A stretch of DNA of 64,000 nt from Ophiosphaerella korrae (taxonomy: Eukaryota > Ascomycota > Dothideomycetes > Pleosporales > Phaeosphaeriaceae). Below the pieces are notes generated by a model, which was not told the origin of the DNA, searched no databases, and worked only from the letters and a program-made list of their open reading frames with translations. The stretch is from positions 1 through 64,000 of the forward strand of contig JALNQF010000041.1 in NCBI GenBank assembly GCA_028456385.1. Reading direction: 5' to 3'. This document shows positions 11,993 through 21,940 of this stretch, one piece after another (the stretch's first letter is position 1; each line of letters starts with the position of its first letter). Both the position numbers and the translations under genes were made by a program.

Positions 11993-12417
11993 TATAATAG
12001 AAGGAATTAAGATAGAACTAATTAATCTTAACTTAGGTACTAACAAAGTATAAAATAAGTAAAGTAATAATCTTAATTAGAAGACTATATATAACTAAGA
12101 TACCTAAAGTAATCTATAATCTATAAACTCTTAGTATTAATAGATTATAGATTAAAGTAATCTATAATCTACTAGTTTTAGTAACTATAGATTATAGATT
12201 ATATTAAGTATATAGTTAGTAGGATATATATTATTAGGATAGTATTAGTAATTTAATCTTTTAACTATAGAACGCTAATACAAGATAGTTATAAAATATC
12301 TTCTATTATTTATAGTTATTATAGATCCTAATATAAGCTTTTTTTATTACTTTATAATCTACTAACTCTTAAAGATAGGTACTTATAGTTAATAACAAGA
12401 AGCTTATTATACTTTAT
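11993..12417 (+). repeat. 3' LTR of the full-length element
   Basis: It starts TATAATAGAAGG and ends near GCTTATTATACTTT, collinear with the 5' LTR. It is followed by ATAGG, and ATAGG also precedes the 5' LTR, but the same five bases occur inside the element before this LTR too, so they cannot be called a target duplication with confidence. Confidence 0.75.
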
Positions 12418-13400
12418 AGGTACTAAGCTTTATAAAGTTATAAAGTTAGTAGCTTTATAGCTTTATAGTTTTAAGCTTTATAAAGCTATAAAGTTATTAT
12501 ATATTTTTATTATAATTAACTTCTTAATTAAAGTTATTACTCTACTTATTATATACTTTATTAGTACTTAAGTTAAAACTAATTAGTTTTATCTTAATTT
12601 CTTTTATTATACTTATAATACTATATAAATAATATACTTATACTAAAGTAGATAAAGTACTTTTACTTTTACTTATTACTATACTAAGTAAGTACTTAGA
12701 AACTACTTATCTTAAATAAGTTTAGTACTTACTTAACTTTTAAGTTTCTTAAATACTATAATAATTACTAAATAATACTATTTATACTACTACTTTATAC
12801 TTTATAAAACTTATAGCTACTTAATATAGTTTATTTTTAGCTTTATAAATACTATTATAAATACTTAGTTAAAGTAGTTATATATACTAGCTATACTAAC
12901 TTTAATAAACTAGAGTTTTTTACTATAATAGAAAGTATTAGAGTATAAGCTTTTAAGCTATCTATAATTAAAAGAGTATAGAAGTTAATAAGTATTTAGC
13001 TATAGAATTTACTAATTATATACTAAAAGCTACTATAAAGTACTAAAAGCTCTATAAGTAAACTATACTAGCTAGAGTACTACTAGTTATAAAATCTCTC
13101 TAAATATAATAAGTTTATAGATAGAGTTAAAAAGCTACTTATAAAGTAAAACTATAAAAGCTACTTAGATATAAAGTTATTAAGTATACTTAAGTAAGCT
13201 AAAGTATATACTAGGTCTACTTATACTATAGAGTATAAGCTATACTAAATAACTATAGTATAATAAAAGTAACTATAATACTAAAAAGCTAGCTAGAAGT
13301 AAGTTAAAAGTAATAAATACTTTAGAGTACTTACTATAGCTTTAGCTTAAGCTATAGTAGATACGTGTATTAAAAAGGATACTAAGAAAGTTGTTCGCGC
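12418..13400. other. RIP-mutated AT-rich sequence of unknown origin
   Basis: No open frame and no recognisable domain. The first 90 bases carry short inverted and tandem copies of CTTTATAAAG and TATAAAGTTA. CpA and TpG remain very rare up to about 13,370, so the stretch was a repeat when RIP acted. A decayed DNA transposon is possible but no motif supports naming it. Confidence 0.5.
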
Positions 13401-13459
13401 TATAGTAAGGAAGTATAAAGCTAACTAATAACGTATTATAGACTAGCGCCTTAGCGCGT

Positions 13460-13730
13460 AGTAGTAGTCTCTAAATTGTAGCTCTATATTGTATATATAC
13501 TATACTTAAACTTAACTATTTTAGAGCCTTACTTTTTACTTACGTTAAGTAGTTATTAGAATTAAGGCCTCTAGCTCTACGCCGTAGCTACCTAACTCGT
13601 ACATCTACTTGCGCAATAACTCTACGAACTTGAGTAGTTTATACTTAAAACTACTACTCTATATAGTATATATAGTATACTTAAACTTACTTGTTTTAGA
13701 GCTTTAATTTATATCTGCGTTGTGTAATTA
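13460..13730. repeat. Imperfect tandem pair of about 85 bp, offset about 180 bp
   Basis: A block containing ATATACTATACTTAAACTTA, TTTTAGAGCC and a following ACGTTAAG occurs near 13,490 and again near 13,670 with ATAGTATACTTAAACTTA and TTTTAGAGCT. Base composition is rising from AT-rich to normal across this interval. Confidence 0.4.
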
Positions 13731-13760
13731 TAACTCTTGCAAGACAAATTTGCATACAAA

Positions 13761-13793
13761 TCGGTCGTTGAGCTGGTATCGGTCGTTGAGCTG
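13761..13793 (+). repeat. Two 15-bp direct repeats (18-bp period)
   Basis: TCGGTCGTTGAGCTG occurs exactly at 13761-13775 and 13779-13793, separated by GTA. It lies at the first GC-normal sequence after the AT block and may be the end of a mobile element. Confidence 0.8.
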
Positions 13794-13798
13794 TCCAC

Positions 13799-13823
13799 GG
13801 CCAAGGTGCGGAGCACCTTGGCC
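13799..13823. repeat. Perfect inverted repeat (11-bp arms, 3-base loop)
   Basis: GGCCAAGGTGC at 13799-13809 is followed by GGA and its exact reverse complement at 13813-13823. A second inverted repeat follows immediately (CGAGTACTA at 13831-13839 and TAGTACTCG at 13867-13875). Both lie at the border of the AT-rich block. Confidence 0.85.
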
Positions 13824-14455
13824 AGTGCGGCGAGTACTAGCGGATTGCTACTCTAGTAAATTTTTATAGTACTCGAGCTGCTCTATAAGTAGCTTAGCTC
13901 GGATAGCTCTTTAATTAATGATTATCTCCTACTCATTCCTGAGCTCGCATCTCGCAACAAGCCCCAATACTGCCTTAACACTCAAGTTCCCTTTCGAGCC
14001 AACGCTGCCATCCGTGAGAATCAACTATTGTACCTGTCGCAATATCGGATCCCTATTCTACTTGCCTCAGGTCCCAACATGTTTACGCTCTCCTACGAAG
14101 ATTACAATTAAGATATAGGATATAATTATTACAATTCTAGTTTGACAAGACAAGTACCCCTGCCCATTTGGCCTCACTCCTCCGTAAGAATCAACCGCTT
14201 GCCCTCGGCACTGCCCACCTAATCCCCAGGCCATAACACACTGCTCTGCTTAGAGCGCTCTGCTCAGAGCGGTCACGTGCGCACCTGCGCCTCATCGCCG
14301 GGTCCAATCGCGTTTCGCTACATCAGCTCCGTGCTGCTCAGTATCGTAACAAGAAGATACTAGAACAATATGTAGGAGTATAAATAAATATTCTATAGGT
14401 ACTAGTAATAATAGATTTAATGTACTGTACACGTTATGAGAGTTTTCTCTAATAG
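13824..14455. other. Transition zone between the AT-rich block and the first gene
   Basis: It has mixed composition with AT-rich patches near 14,110-14,140 and 14,340-14,430. Open frames here are short and lack any recognisable motif. The stretch ends three prime of the hypothetical gene at 14456. Confidence 0.5.
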
Positions 14456-16228
14456 TTAGACTTCACCTGCCAATATACTCCCACTTCCAATACTACCTCC
14501 TAAATCCCAATAATTTCTCGTAGAATCCCTACTACGTTTACTCTTCTTGGTGCTCTGACTTACACAAGATGAATTACTCCTCAAACCGCGATGTACCGAC
14601 GGATTATAGTAGGTGCGATATGTAGCCTCTTTGCGTTTCTCCCTGCTATGTGAGGAGGACGACGTTGGGAGGCGATCCGTCGTCCTGCTAACCAAAGGGT
14701 GGTGTTGGCGTATAATGGCTGCGCGGCGGGCAGAGGTTGTATTTTCGTCGGTGTTGCGGAGTGATAGGTCGCTAGAGGGTTTACGAGGCGGCGAGGAGAT
14801 GTTGGATTGGCGAGATGTGAAGCGTTTAACAAGGAAATTGAAGATCATTTTTACGTCTAAGTCGCGCTCCCAGTATTCGCGTTCGCGGATGAGGTCTTCG
14901 GCAGTAGTGGTGATGACACGAGGGGCGCGGGATGAGTGTAAAGTTCCGGCTTCAATGGGCTCTTCTTCAATGCCCCATAATGATGCTTCGCTATATGAGT
15001 GTGTCATTTGCTGAGTGGGAAAAGTGGGTGCAAAATGGGCCGAGGAAGGAGAGTCTGTCTTCAGTTGCAAGCTCTTTAGCTGTGACGACGAAGGATCGAT
15101 TGTGGGCGGCGGGTTCAAGTTGGATGCCGTCAGACCTGCATATTCTGGGGTTGATTGCGTGCGTTGGTAAGTGGAAAAGGCACCGGGGTGCTCGGACAAT
15201 TGATGTACAAGAGTGCCCAGCTCTTGTGCAACTCGCTCAAGTAGTCGTGTTTGCCAGCCATTATCTGGGAAACCAGAAGTATCTATTCCTGCGTCTTGTA
15301 ACGCTTGATCTGCGGAGAAATCGAATGGGAGCCAGGGACGGGGCGTACCCGTTCCCTCCGGTAGCGCTTCTCCAAAGATGACACTGAGAGTATCCTCGTC
15401 TAGTCCGATGAGGTCACGTATTACCCTCCTGGTGATTCGCTGCCAGAACGACAACCCGTCTGTAGTTTCATCGGATGACTCACTTTGCGCGTCTGTGGCG
15501 GGGCATGGGGTCTGTGGTGTGGCGGTATCTAGCAGCGCACTATTATCTACTCGACTCCGCGCAGCGCTGGCCATGCTCATCCGCCGCCGCCGCCTAGTCT
15601 CCCTCTCGATTTCTTCTAGCAGAGCTTTACTTTGATCGAGGCGCCACTTCTCGATGCGGTGCCGCCGCTCCAGCTCTTGGTTGCTCTCATCTGCATCATC
15701 GAGGGCAGCGAAGTGTCGCTGCACACTAGATCGCCGGCGTGCAATGCGCCGACGTGGCCGCTCAAACTGCCACATGTGCTCTTGCACGGTTGCGTCTGGT
15801 TCAAACTCACCGAGACCATCATGTGTGGGGAGGACGGTCTCGCCGCTTTGAAGCAGCCTGCTCGCGGGGGCGCCATAGTCGGACGGCTCATGGAAGGCAT
15901 GCAGGCCATCGTCGAGGCTGTCCAGTTCCTCTTCGGTGCCCAGAAGGGAGCCAGCGTCGTCATCTTGCTCCGACTGGGCTGCTGTCTCGAGGGAGCCAAA
16001 CTCGCTGAAGCGAGACAGGCCAGCCGTTCGTGGAGTGCGGTCGGTCGAGGTGGTGTGTGTGCGGGCGGCCGCAGAGGGCGCGATTGGGGAGAAGAGGACC
16101 CATTCCTCGGACTGGTCTAGTGGACGCTTGAGTAGCTGCGAAGGGGCTCCAATGGAGGCGGCAGGCTCTGGTACGTGGTATGACTTCTGACGCGAGCTCT
16201 GGGGACGCTGTTGCTGTCGAAAGGCCAT
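14456..16228 (-). CDS. Conserved-looking fungal hypothetical protein, 590 aa
   Basis: A single uninterrupted frame starts at an ATG on 16228. The protein is low in structure: the N terminus is Gln/Ser-rich, residues about 55-125 are acidic, and about 155-215 are strongly basic with Arg runs and an amphipathic, probably coiled, Glu/Arg-rich helix. The most ordered-looking part is about residues 255-360 (SFWQRITRRVIRDLIGLDEDTL, then WLPFDFSADQALQDAGID), with a second hydrophobic patch near 455-475 (YWERDLDVKMIFNFLVKRF). The C terminus is Ser/Arg-rich. I do not recognise the family. The motif EWVLFSP near residue 42 and the folded middle suggest a real conserved protein rather than a chance frame. 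It is the first gene next to the RIP-affected block, and its GC content is normal. Confidence 0.7.
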   Translation of the reverse strand: MAFRQQQRPQSSRQKSYHVPEPAASIGAPSQLLKRPLDQSEEWVLFSPIAPSAAARTHTTSTDRTPRTAGLSRFSEFGSLETAAQSEQDDDAGSLLGTEEELDSLDDGLHAFHEPSDYGAPASRLLQSGETVLPTHDGLGEFEPDATVQEHMWQFERPRRRIARRRSSVQRHFAALDDADESNQELERRHRIEKWRLDQSKALLEEIERETRRRRRMSMASAARSRVDNSALLDTATPQTPCPATDAQSESSDETTDGLSFWQRITRRVIRDLIGLDEDTLSVIFGEALPEGTGTPRPWLPFDFSADQALQDAGIDTSGFPDNGWQTRLLERVAQELGTLVHQLSEHPGAFSTYQRTQSTPEYAGLTASNLNPPPTIDPSSSQLKSLQLKTDSPSSAHFAPTFPTQQMTHSYSEASLWGIEEEPIEAGTLHSSRAPRVITTTAEDLIREREYWERDLDVKMIFNFLVKRFTSRQSNISSPPRKPSSDLSLRNTDENTTSARRAAIIRQHHPLVSRTTDRLPTSSSSHSREKRKEATYRTYYNPSVHRGLRSNSSCVSQSTKKSKRSRDSTRNYWDLGGSIGSGSILAGEV

Positions 16229-17294
16229 TCTAGGCTAAGCAGGAAAGGGGGTATCCAGTTGCACATGTGGCGATGTGCAGGATCCAGGCTTGTGCAGGCA
16301 GTAGAGGAGCGTAAAGAGACACAGTAAAAGAAAATAACAGCGCGAGTATTGTCGTCGTCAAGGTCTCGTGCCCTGTCACGACATCGGCAGCCCTCTAGGC
16401 TAGCGGGTAATAGGTGGGCGGGATGGATGGGCCAACGATGTCACGACCTGCAAGCATGCGCTAAAACGGGTCCAGCTGTCCGTTTCAAGTTGGCGGATGA
16501 TCAGGCGCAAATCCTGGGACAACAAAGGTGGGATGAGTCTACCTGTTGATGAAACCAAGCACGGGGCAACATGCCTTATGATGGGGAGTTAGACAAGAAG
16601 CCCATCAGGATAAAGATAGGTAGGTTGATAGGGAGATAGGTAGACAGGATCAGGTACGATTAGATTAGATAGTGATAGGGAGCTCGGGCACCGACCAAGC
16701 ACCCCCGCGGGCGACCTCCGCCCAATTGCCAACGTGATTTCTGCCAGTCATGATGAGATGAGCTCATCATCACCACACGTTTAGTTCTCGTGCCCATTCT
16801 ATTTCCGCTTCGTACAATAATCAAATCATTAAACACTATTAATGGTTTCATCCCTGCCACGGGGCATTGACGACGTCAGAAACAATTCGAGCCTCCCCCT
16901 ACCGACTGCAGCGCTATGACACCCAACAGCCACCAATCCGGCAAACCCGCCGCAAAATTACAATTCTCCTGTTTCGGCTCGCCGTGAAGAAACCGGGGCA
17001 GCGTCAATCGGCCAACGTACAAACTACATTTTTCCCTTTACAAGAATGTAAAAATTACTCAATAGGACTCCCATGCTGTAACGTTATTGCTTCAAAGCTA
17101 GCAGAGCCAAATTAGCTACCTCCACACGTCGCACTTGACAAGAACGCAACAAGCAGGGCTACCGATTGGAATAGAATATATTGGTGCTGTAATATGGTAT
17201 ATGCACATTACTCAATGGACTGATGGGTATCAATCTCATCTTCAAAAGAGCGTCTCACAAGCTAGCGCACTCCATTACTTAGACTCATGTATCT
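16229..17294. other. Intergenic, no gene seen
   Basis: About 1.07 kb between the start of the hypothetical gene and the end of the Vps62-like gene. It must hold the promoter of the former (minus strand, from 16229 upward) and the 3' end of the latter. Open frames are short and look random. A GATAGG-rich patch lies at 16,610-16,680. Confidence 0.5.
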
Positions 17295-18943
17295 TCAAGA
17301 AGCAGAGTTATATTCATCCCCAAAAAGCCTCTGCGCATCCTCCTCGCTCATCTCCTCGCCTTCACTGATATGAGGGTATCTCTTGACTGCAGCCTCAGGC
17401 TCGCCGATCCACCTTTTCAACACACACTCATCGTTACCCTGACAGATCGCCTGGCGGCCTAGGTTCTTGAACCGTGGGCCCAGTGGGCCATTGACGTAGT
17501 GATACTGGCCCAGAAAGCGGTACTGTCGCGGATCATTCAATGGATAGAACTTGTCGCCCCAGTGACCTGCGAAATAAAACCAGCTGGTAGGCGCCTTCGG
17601 TGTGAGATTGGAGGAGAGTAGTGTGTCGCTTTTGTAGTTATATGTGAAAGAGTACAGATTCTTGATAGGATCCCACAAAGGCCCACGATCAGTTACATCG
17701 TGCAAAATGCCGCCAGGCAAGACATATGGATGTACTCCAGGTGTGCCATACATGGCGTGAGAGCCTGTGGCTGAATATCCAATGGGCTACAATGATTAGA
17801 CAATGACACATGTTTGGAGGAAGAGAAACTCACTCGCTTTCCAGCCTTCTCCACAGCTTGGTACGTGTAGGCCGCTCCAAAGTTGTGTTCACTGAAAAAT
17901 ACAGCCTTCGGCTCGCCGTTGTGGAACCGAACAACCGTATGTTCCCAGTCACCGACGTGATTACCAAACCGAATGTTAAACACTGCATTTCCCAAGTTAT
18001 AAGAGTAAAAGAAGAACCAGAATGCATCTACTACGCCATCGTCTTTAGGCACAACGATAAGCACTGCAGGTGCATCGCTTCTACCACCAACAATTTTTTT
18101 ACCCATTAAATGGCGACGATGGCTTCGTGGCTCTGACTGCCATCCTTCCTCATCTTCAATGAGCTCTTCGACTTCCAAGGTACTAGTAGGGCGTGGAAGA
18201 TTGAGAGAGGTTGATGCTGTCCGAATTCCGCCTTTATCCTTGGTATCGCCTACTCCAGAGTAAAACCACGGAGAATCCTCGCCGTCTTTGTCTTCCACAT
18301 AATGACTTTGTTCACGACTGTAGTCTTCCCTCCCATAATCCTCCTTGTCATCGTCTGGTATGCTTGGTATGTTCGTCTCACCTCCAAGCCAGTCTGGCCG
18401 ATCCTCAACATTATCGTCACTCTGCAGGTAAACAAACCGACCCCATTTGTTCAGGTCGCCCAGATTCTCCAAGCTTGGATGGTCATCAGTCGCTTGGAGG
18501 GGTGTGTAGTTGAGATGCGGTGTAGTATGATACAGGTGTTCTGCCATGTCACCTGGCCAGTACTCTTCTCCAGAGTAGAGATGAATGAGTGGTGCATAGT
18601 CTAGGATATACTGCGGTACATCCCGCTCCTGCGAAGGCCATTTCTTTGGAGGTTCTTGAGCATCCTGCAAGAACTCAGTCAGATCTATATTGTCACCTTG
18701 CTCCTGTTGCCCAAGACTGCCTGCCCATTTTGCCCTGTTTAGGTGTGCTAACCCACAAAGTCCAAACCAATTGCAAAATTTGCGATCTAGCCACGATTGT
18801 GATGATTCAACCCAAGCAGATTCTTCGGCCCGTTCTGACCATGGTGTGATGCGACTGAAGAGCACATGTTGGTATAGTTGAGAGAATGAAATGAGGCTTA
18901 GGAAGGTACCCGCAGCAGCTATTATGGGTTTCTTGCCCCTCAT
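17295..18943 (-). CDS. Vacuolar protein sorting-associated protein 62 (Vps62-like), 2 exons
   Basis: Exon 1 is 18943-17834 and exon 2 is 17786-17295, joined across a 47-bp intron (GTGAGT to TAG) so that ..GKR continues as PIGYSATGSHAMYG. This gives 533 aa. I start at the ATG on 18943 because upstream codons in frame contain no ATG. The N terminus MRGKKPIIAAAGTFLSL is a probable signal anchor. The conserved Vps62 part runs from about residue 265 onward: the HRR-LMG-KK region, then DAPAVLIVVPK, FWFFFYSYNLGN, FGNHVGDWEHTVVRF, FFSEHNFG, and HPYVLPG in exon 2. Vps62 proteins were identified in yeast through vacuolar protein sorting; their biochemical role is not settled. An acidic linker (about residues 200-260) is variable. 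Neighbouring genes suggest no pathway. Confidence 0.85.
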
Positions 18944-20059
18944 TTGATGGTCTGGTATATCTAAAACTTCACCGGTTCCTGCGGTGGACGTTTGGGCTTG
19001 CCTAGTTGTATGATCATGCGAAGCAGGATGTATCGATGTATCGATAGTGGCTATAATATGCCTATAAGAGGCATCCAGCGCATTGTCTAGAGATCCGGTG
19101 GCAACAGAAGAGGTGTATGTCGCTATCGGCGGGTGCTCGGGGGTGTCGATCGAGGATATGGAGGCTGACGGATGTGATGACACCAGAAGCTCATGGAGTG
19201 GGACCTGCCCACCGCCATTCTGGAAGTAGGGGATGATTGGCACTGACCAGTTAGCATATGGCCAGTTACTTGAAAGGGCATCATGGAGCAATGCACAGAG
19301 TTGAAAGCGCACAAAGTCCGACGCTGCTGAGGCTGACAATTGACGTGGTATCTATCAATAAGCAGGCTAGGAAGCGCGCGGACGATTGATGTCATGCGAA
19401 GCCAGTGAGCTTATGCAGAGGAGCATACGTGCGAATGTGAGTCACGATGGCCTCTAAAGTGCGGAAGAGCCGGAGCGACTGATGATAACATGAAGAGTTC
19501 ATGATCTACCTAAGCCGGACATGGTTGGAGTTCACTTACTAATGAGCTTTATCTACCTTACTTGTGATTCTAGAGGTTTTCAAGATGGTATCGTGCTACT
19601 CATGGTAACGGTAAATCGATATGACAACAACGGAGATGTAGGTGTAGCAGACATCAAACATTGCGCGTGGAAGACGCATGCTAAGCTGCGGCCCTAGGGC
19701 TGCGCCTACGTCGCCTAACACTAAGCGAACGGGTACTTATCTATAGCGCAAGGAGAACACCGTGAATTAGCTCATTACATACCAGCATTAATTCGTGTAT
19801 TATATTGATCAAGATGTGTGGTAAAAACATACTCGTATTCGCGCACTTTCGCAACAAGCAGATTGATCATGTATTTTGGTGTATAACAATACTTTTGTGA
19901 AACAAATATTTATTTGGTTGGAAGAACATGTGTGCACTGATTCCTTGTACCTATTCATTCCTAAATTTAGTCTAGCCACGAGTAGAGAACAAAAAAGTTA
20001 TCTCCACTCCCAGAGTCGTCATGTCCCGATCCCAGAATTGGATATGAACAAAAAGCAAA
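18944..20059. other. Intergenic, upstream of the Vps62-like gene
   Basis: About 1.1 kb up to the tRNA. The frame upstream of 18943 stays open to 19339 but contains no ATG, so it may be 5' leader. Beyond 19400 there is no credible frame. It is moderately AT-rich from 19,740. Confidence 0.45.
20050..20054 (-). terminator. Pol III terminator of the tRNA-Tyr gene
   Basis: Five A on the plus strand give five T on the transcribed strand, six bases after the discriminator base of the tRNA. Runs of T end RNA polymerase III transcripts. Confidence 0.7.
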
Positions 20060-20146
20060 TCTCCGCTTCAAGAATCGAACTTGAGACCTTTCGATGGCAA
20101 CTTAATATTACAGTCGAACGTGATAAACCAACTACACCAAGCGGAG
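20060..20146 (-). tRNA. tRNA-Tyr(GTA) with an intron
   Basis: Read on the minus strand, the 87 bases fold as a full cloverleaf. The acceptor stem CTCCGCT pairs perfectly with AGCGGAG and is followed by A73. The D arm is GTG...CAC, the anticodon stem TTCGA pairs with TCGAA, and the T arm TCAAG-TTCGATT-CTTGA is perfect. The loop begins CT-GTA-A, giving anticodon GTA, followed by a 12-base intron and the closing A. A C1-G72 pair with A73 is a eukaryotic tRNA-Tyr identity feature, and eukaryotic tRNA-Tyr genes carry an intron just after position 37. The A box (TGGTGTAGTTGG) and B box (AGTTCGATTCT) are present. Confidence 0.92.
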
Positions 20147-20470
20147 GGATGCGACGACTGAGTCGTGCTTGGAATTCTGTTGGAACATACAACTTTGTAA
20201 GTTTACACAAAATATATATTATAAAATAACGGGAACTACTGGATATGCGGAAAATAGGTAGGCATGTGGGGCTCTCCACATCCCTCAATGACCAAACGCT
20301 ACTAGCAAGCATAGCCCGAGCATTGTTTGTTCCCCACCACAGTGGCCTCGAGGCTTGTAACAGAAATTCTTAGTTTCAACTAGCGTTGTACCAATCACGC
20401 CAGCTGATTCACAAATACTTAGGACCACCAATCCATCAAACTCACCAAAGCCCTATTCTAGTTTCTCTTC

Positions 20471-21211
20471 ATGGCCGACCTGGATGATAATGAGTGGGAA
20501 TACGAATATGACTCAACCGAAACGGAAGACTTCTACATCTCACTCGACTTATCCAATGTTCCCAGTTCCCAGATTCCAATGAATTCAGAGCGAAGGCCAG
20601 GCCATCCCACACTGCTAAAGAGCAGGCTGCGAGCGCTAAACGCGACACGTGGCCAAGCGCTCGAAAATGTCATCGAAACATCCAGTGGGCAAGAAACTAT
20701 AACAATGAGACAAATTCAAATATCTGGACTGCATACAGTAAACCCATTAGTCATATATAATGGCCAGCTTCTAAGTTGCCATTGGACTTCGACTATCGGG
20801 ACCGATATGTTGTTCAACAAACCTGGGAATGATAGCGACTCACTTCAACCTCTACGATCGCTCCCATCGGCAGACCTAATGGCACTGAGCACAGCAAAGA
20901 TTATTGCAAAAGTTGGACGGCTTCGACCTCGTGACGAAGTTGTTAACGAGAGTCTTACACAGCGTACAAATTTCGGTGCAGGACAGAATAAGAGTGTGCC
21001 TGCTACAGATAACCAGCAAACTGTCCCACGACTATCACAAACAGACTTTCTCACAAAGTTGAATGAAGTAAAAGCTAGAAGGGGAGAAACGTCCCGTATA
21101 GTCGTTACTCGAGCCCCTAGAGGATCTCACCTCGTTGCTCGGCCAGTTGCGAATCTGGAAGACAATTACCCATCACAATCTGCAGAGGATCCCTCCAAAA
21201 GCGGCGCGTGA
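20471..21211 (+). CDS. RNA polymerase III transcription factor TFIIIC subunit 6 (tau55/Tfc7 family), 246 aa
   Basis: A single exon from the ATG at 20471. The N-terminal 120 residues fit the TFIIIC subunit 6 triple-barrel domain: an acidic start with EWEYEYDSTETEDFYISLDLS, then IQISGLHTVNPLVIYNGQLLSCHW and the closing STIGTDMLF. The rest (about 125-246) is Arg/Ser/Pro-rich and probably disordered, as in other fungal members, with RLRPRDE as the most conserved-looking patch. The subunit is part of TFIIIC, which binds the A and B boxes of tRNA genes and recruits TFIIIB. It lies about 320 bases from a tRNA gene on the other strand, which is probably coincidence. The family match is by motif pattern. 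Confidence 0.8.
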   Translation: MADLDDNEWEYEYDSTETEDFYISLDLSNVPSSQIPMNSERRPGHPTLLKSRLRALNATRGQALENVIETSSGQETITMRQIQISGLHTVNPLVIYNGQLLSCHWTSTIGTDMLFNKPGNDSDSLQPLRSLPSADLMALSTAKIIAKVGRLRPRDEVVNESLTQRTNFGAGQNKSVPATDNQQTVPRLSQTDFLTKLNEVKARRGETSRIVVTRAPRGSHLVARPVANLEDNYPSQSAEDPSKSGA

Positions 21212-21940
21212 TGACTTGACGCTATGTTTCCAAATAGCATGAAGATCTTCCTCACTTCGACTCTTCTCAATTTGTCATTTGAATCGATAACGGGAAGGTG
21301 TAAGAGAGCCCTGTAGTTCTAAAAAACATCAACACGGCGAGGCAGCAAACTTGAGAGATCTTGGTATTTAGCCTCATTCATCCCTGATTACAGGTAAACC
21401 CTTAAGCTCTGTTCCGTTCAGGGAATGAGTAGATACATGCTTAGCAGCAGTCGGATTACAACCCTTTGAAAACCAACGAGAAGACAAATAAAGTAAAAGA
21501 CTTTGTAGCCTATGAACAAAAATAAAAACTGTCGTTAATTCCATGCATCAATCAACCTCTAAATTGCTCCTTCTCACAAATATTCTTTCGAGCAAACAAC
21601 CCTTTTACGCAAGACGCCAGCCAATCCTCCATAGTCACAATAGAACTACCTTGATTAACCGTAGTTATCATTTCTCATGTCATCCCCTCTGACACAGCAG
21701 TCACTAATAGAGTATCTATTGTATATTACAACTTGGTCATGATGAAGAAAACCTCCAAGCCCATTCATGGCCATAACTCAAGAAGCCATGAAACTGCCCT
21801 CTTCTTCGCGAGCAACAAACAGGTTGGCCACCTGCATCTTCTAGAATGCAGTACAAATCCATGAATGTACCCATATCCGTACACATACACCATGTAATCT
21901 TAGATTTTACATAACTATACGTGAGTTAAAGATGACAAAT
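21212..21940. other. Intergenic between convergent genes
   Basis: About 730 bases between the stop of the TFIIIC subunit gene and the stop of the small basic protein gene. It presumably contains both 3' untranslated regions. I see no coding signal, repeat or RNA gene here. Confidence 0.5.

Larger units (their letters stand above)
5391..12417 (+). mobile_element. Near full-length RIP-mutated Ty3/Gypsy chromovirus (about 7.0 kb)
   Basis: Two LTRs of about 425 bases flank an internal region with, in order, gag with two zinc knuckles, reverse transcriptase, RNase H, integrase and a chromodomain-like end. That order (integrase last, then chromodomain) defines the Ty3/Gypsy chromovirus branch. Trp, Gln and Arg codons are commonly TAG or TAA, which is the product of C-to-T or G-to-A change, so no protein can be made. 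The first bases of the LTR and the inverse of its last bases are similar (AGGTGTAATAG against AGGTATAATAG), as expected for LTR ends. Exact termini and target duplication are not resolved. Confidence 0.8.

Noticed and set aside
13918..14118. 66-codon open frame at the AT-block border
   Set aside because: No motif, odd composition and no sensible splicing; it lies in a compositional transition zone.
19876..20229. 117-codon plus-strand frame
   Set aside because: It overlaps the tRNA-Tyr gene on the other strand and its peptide has no family features.
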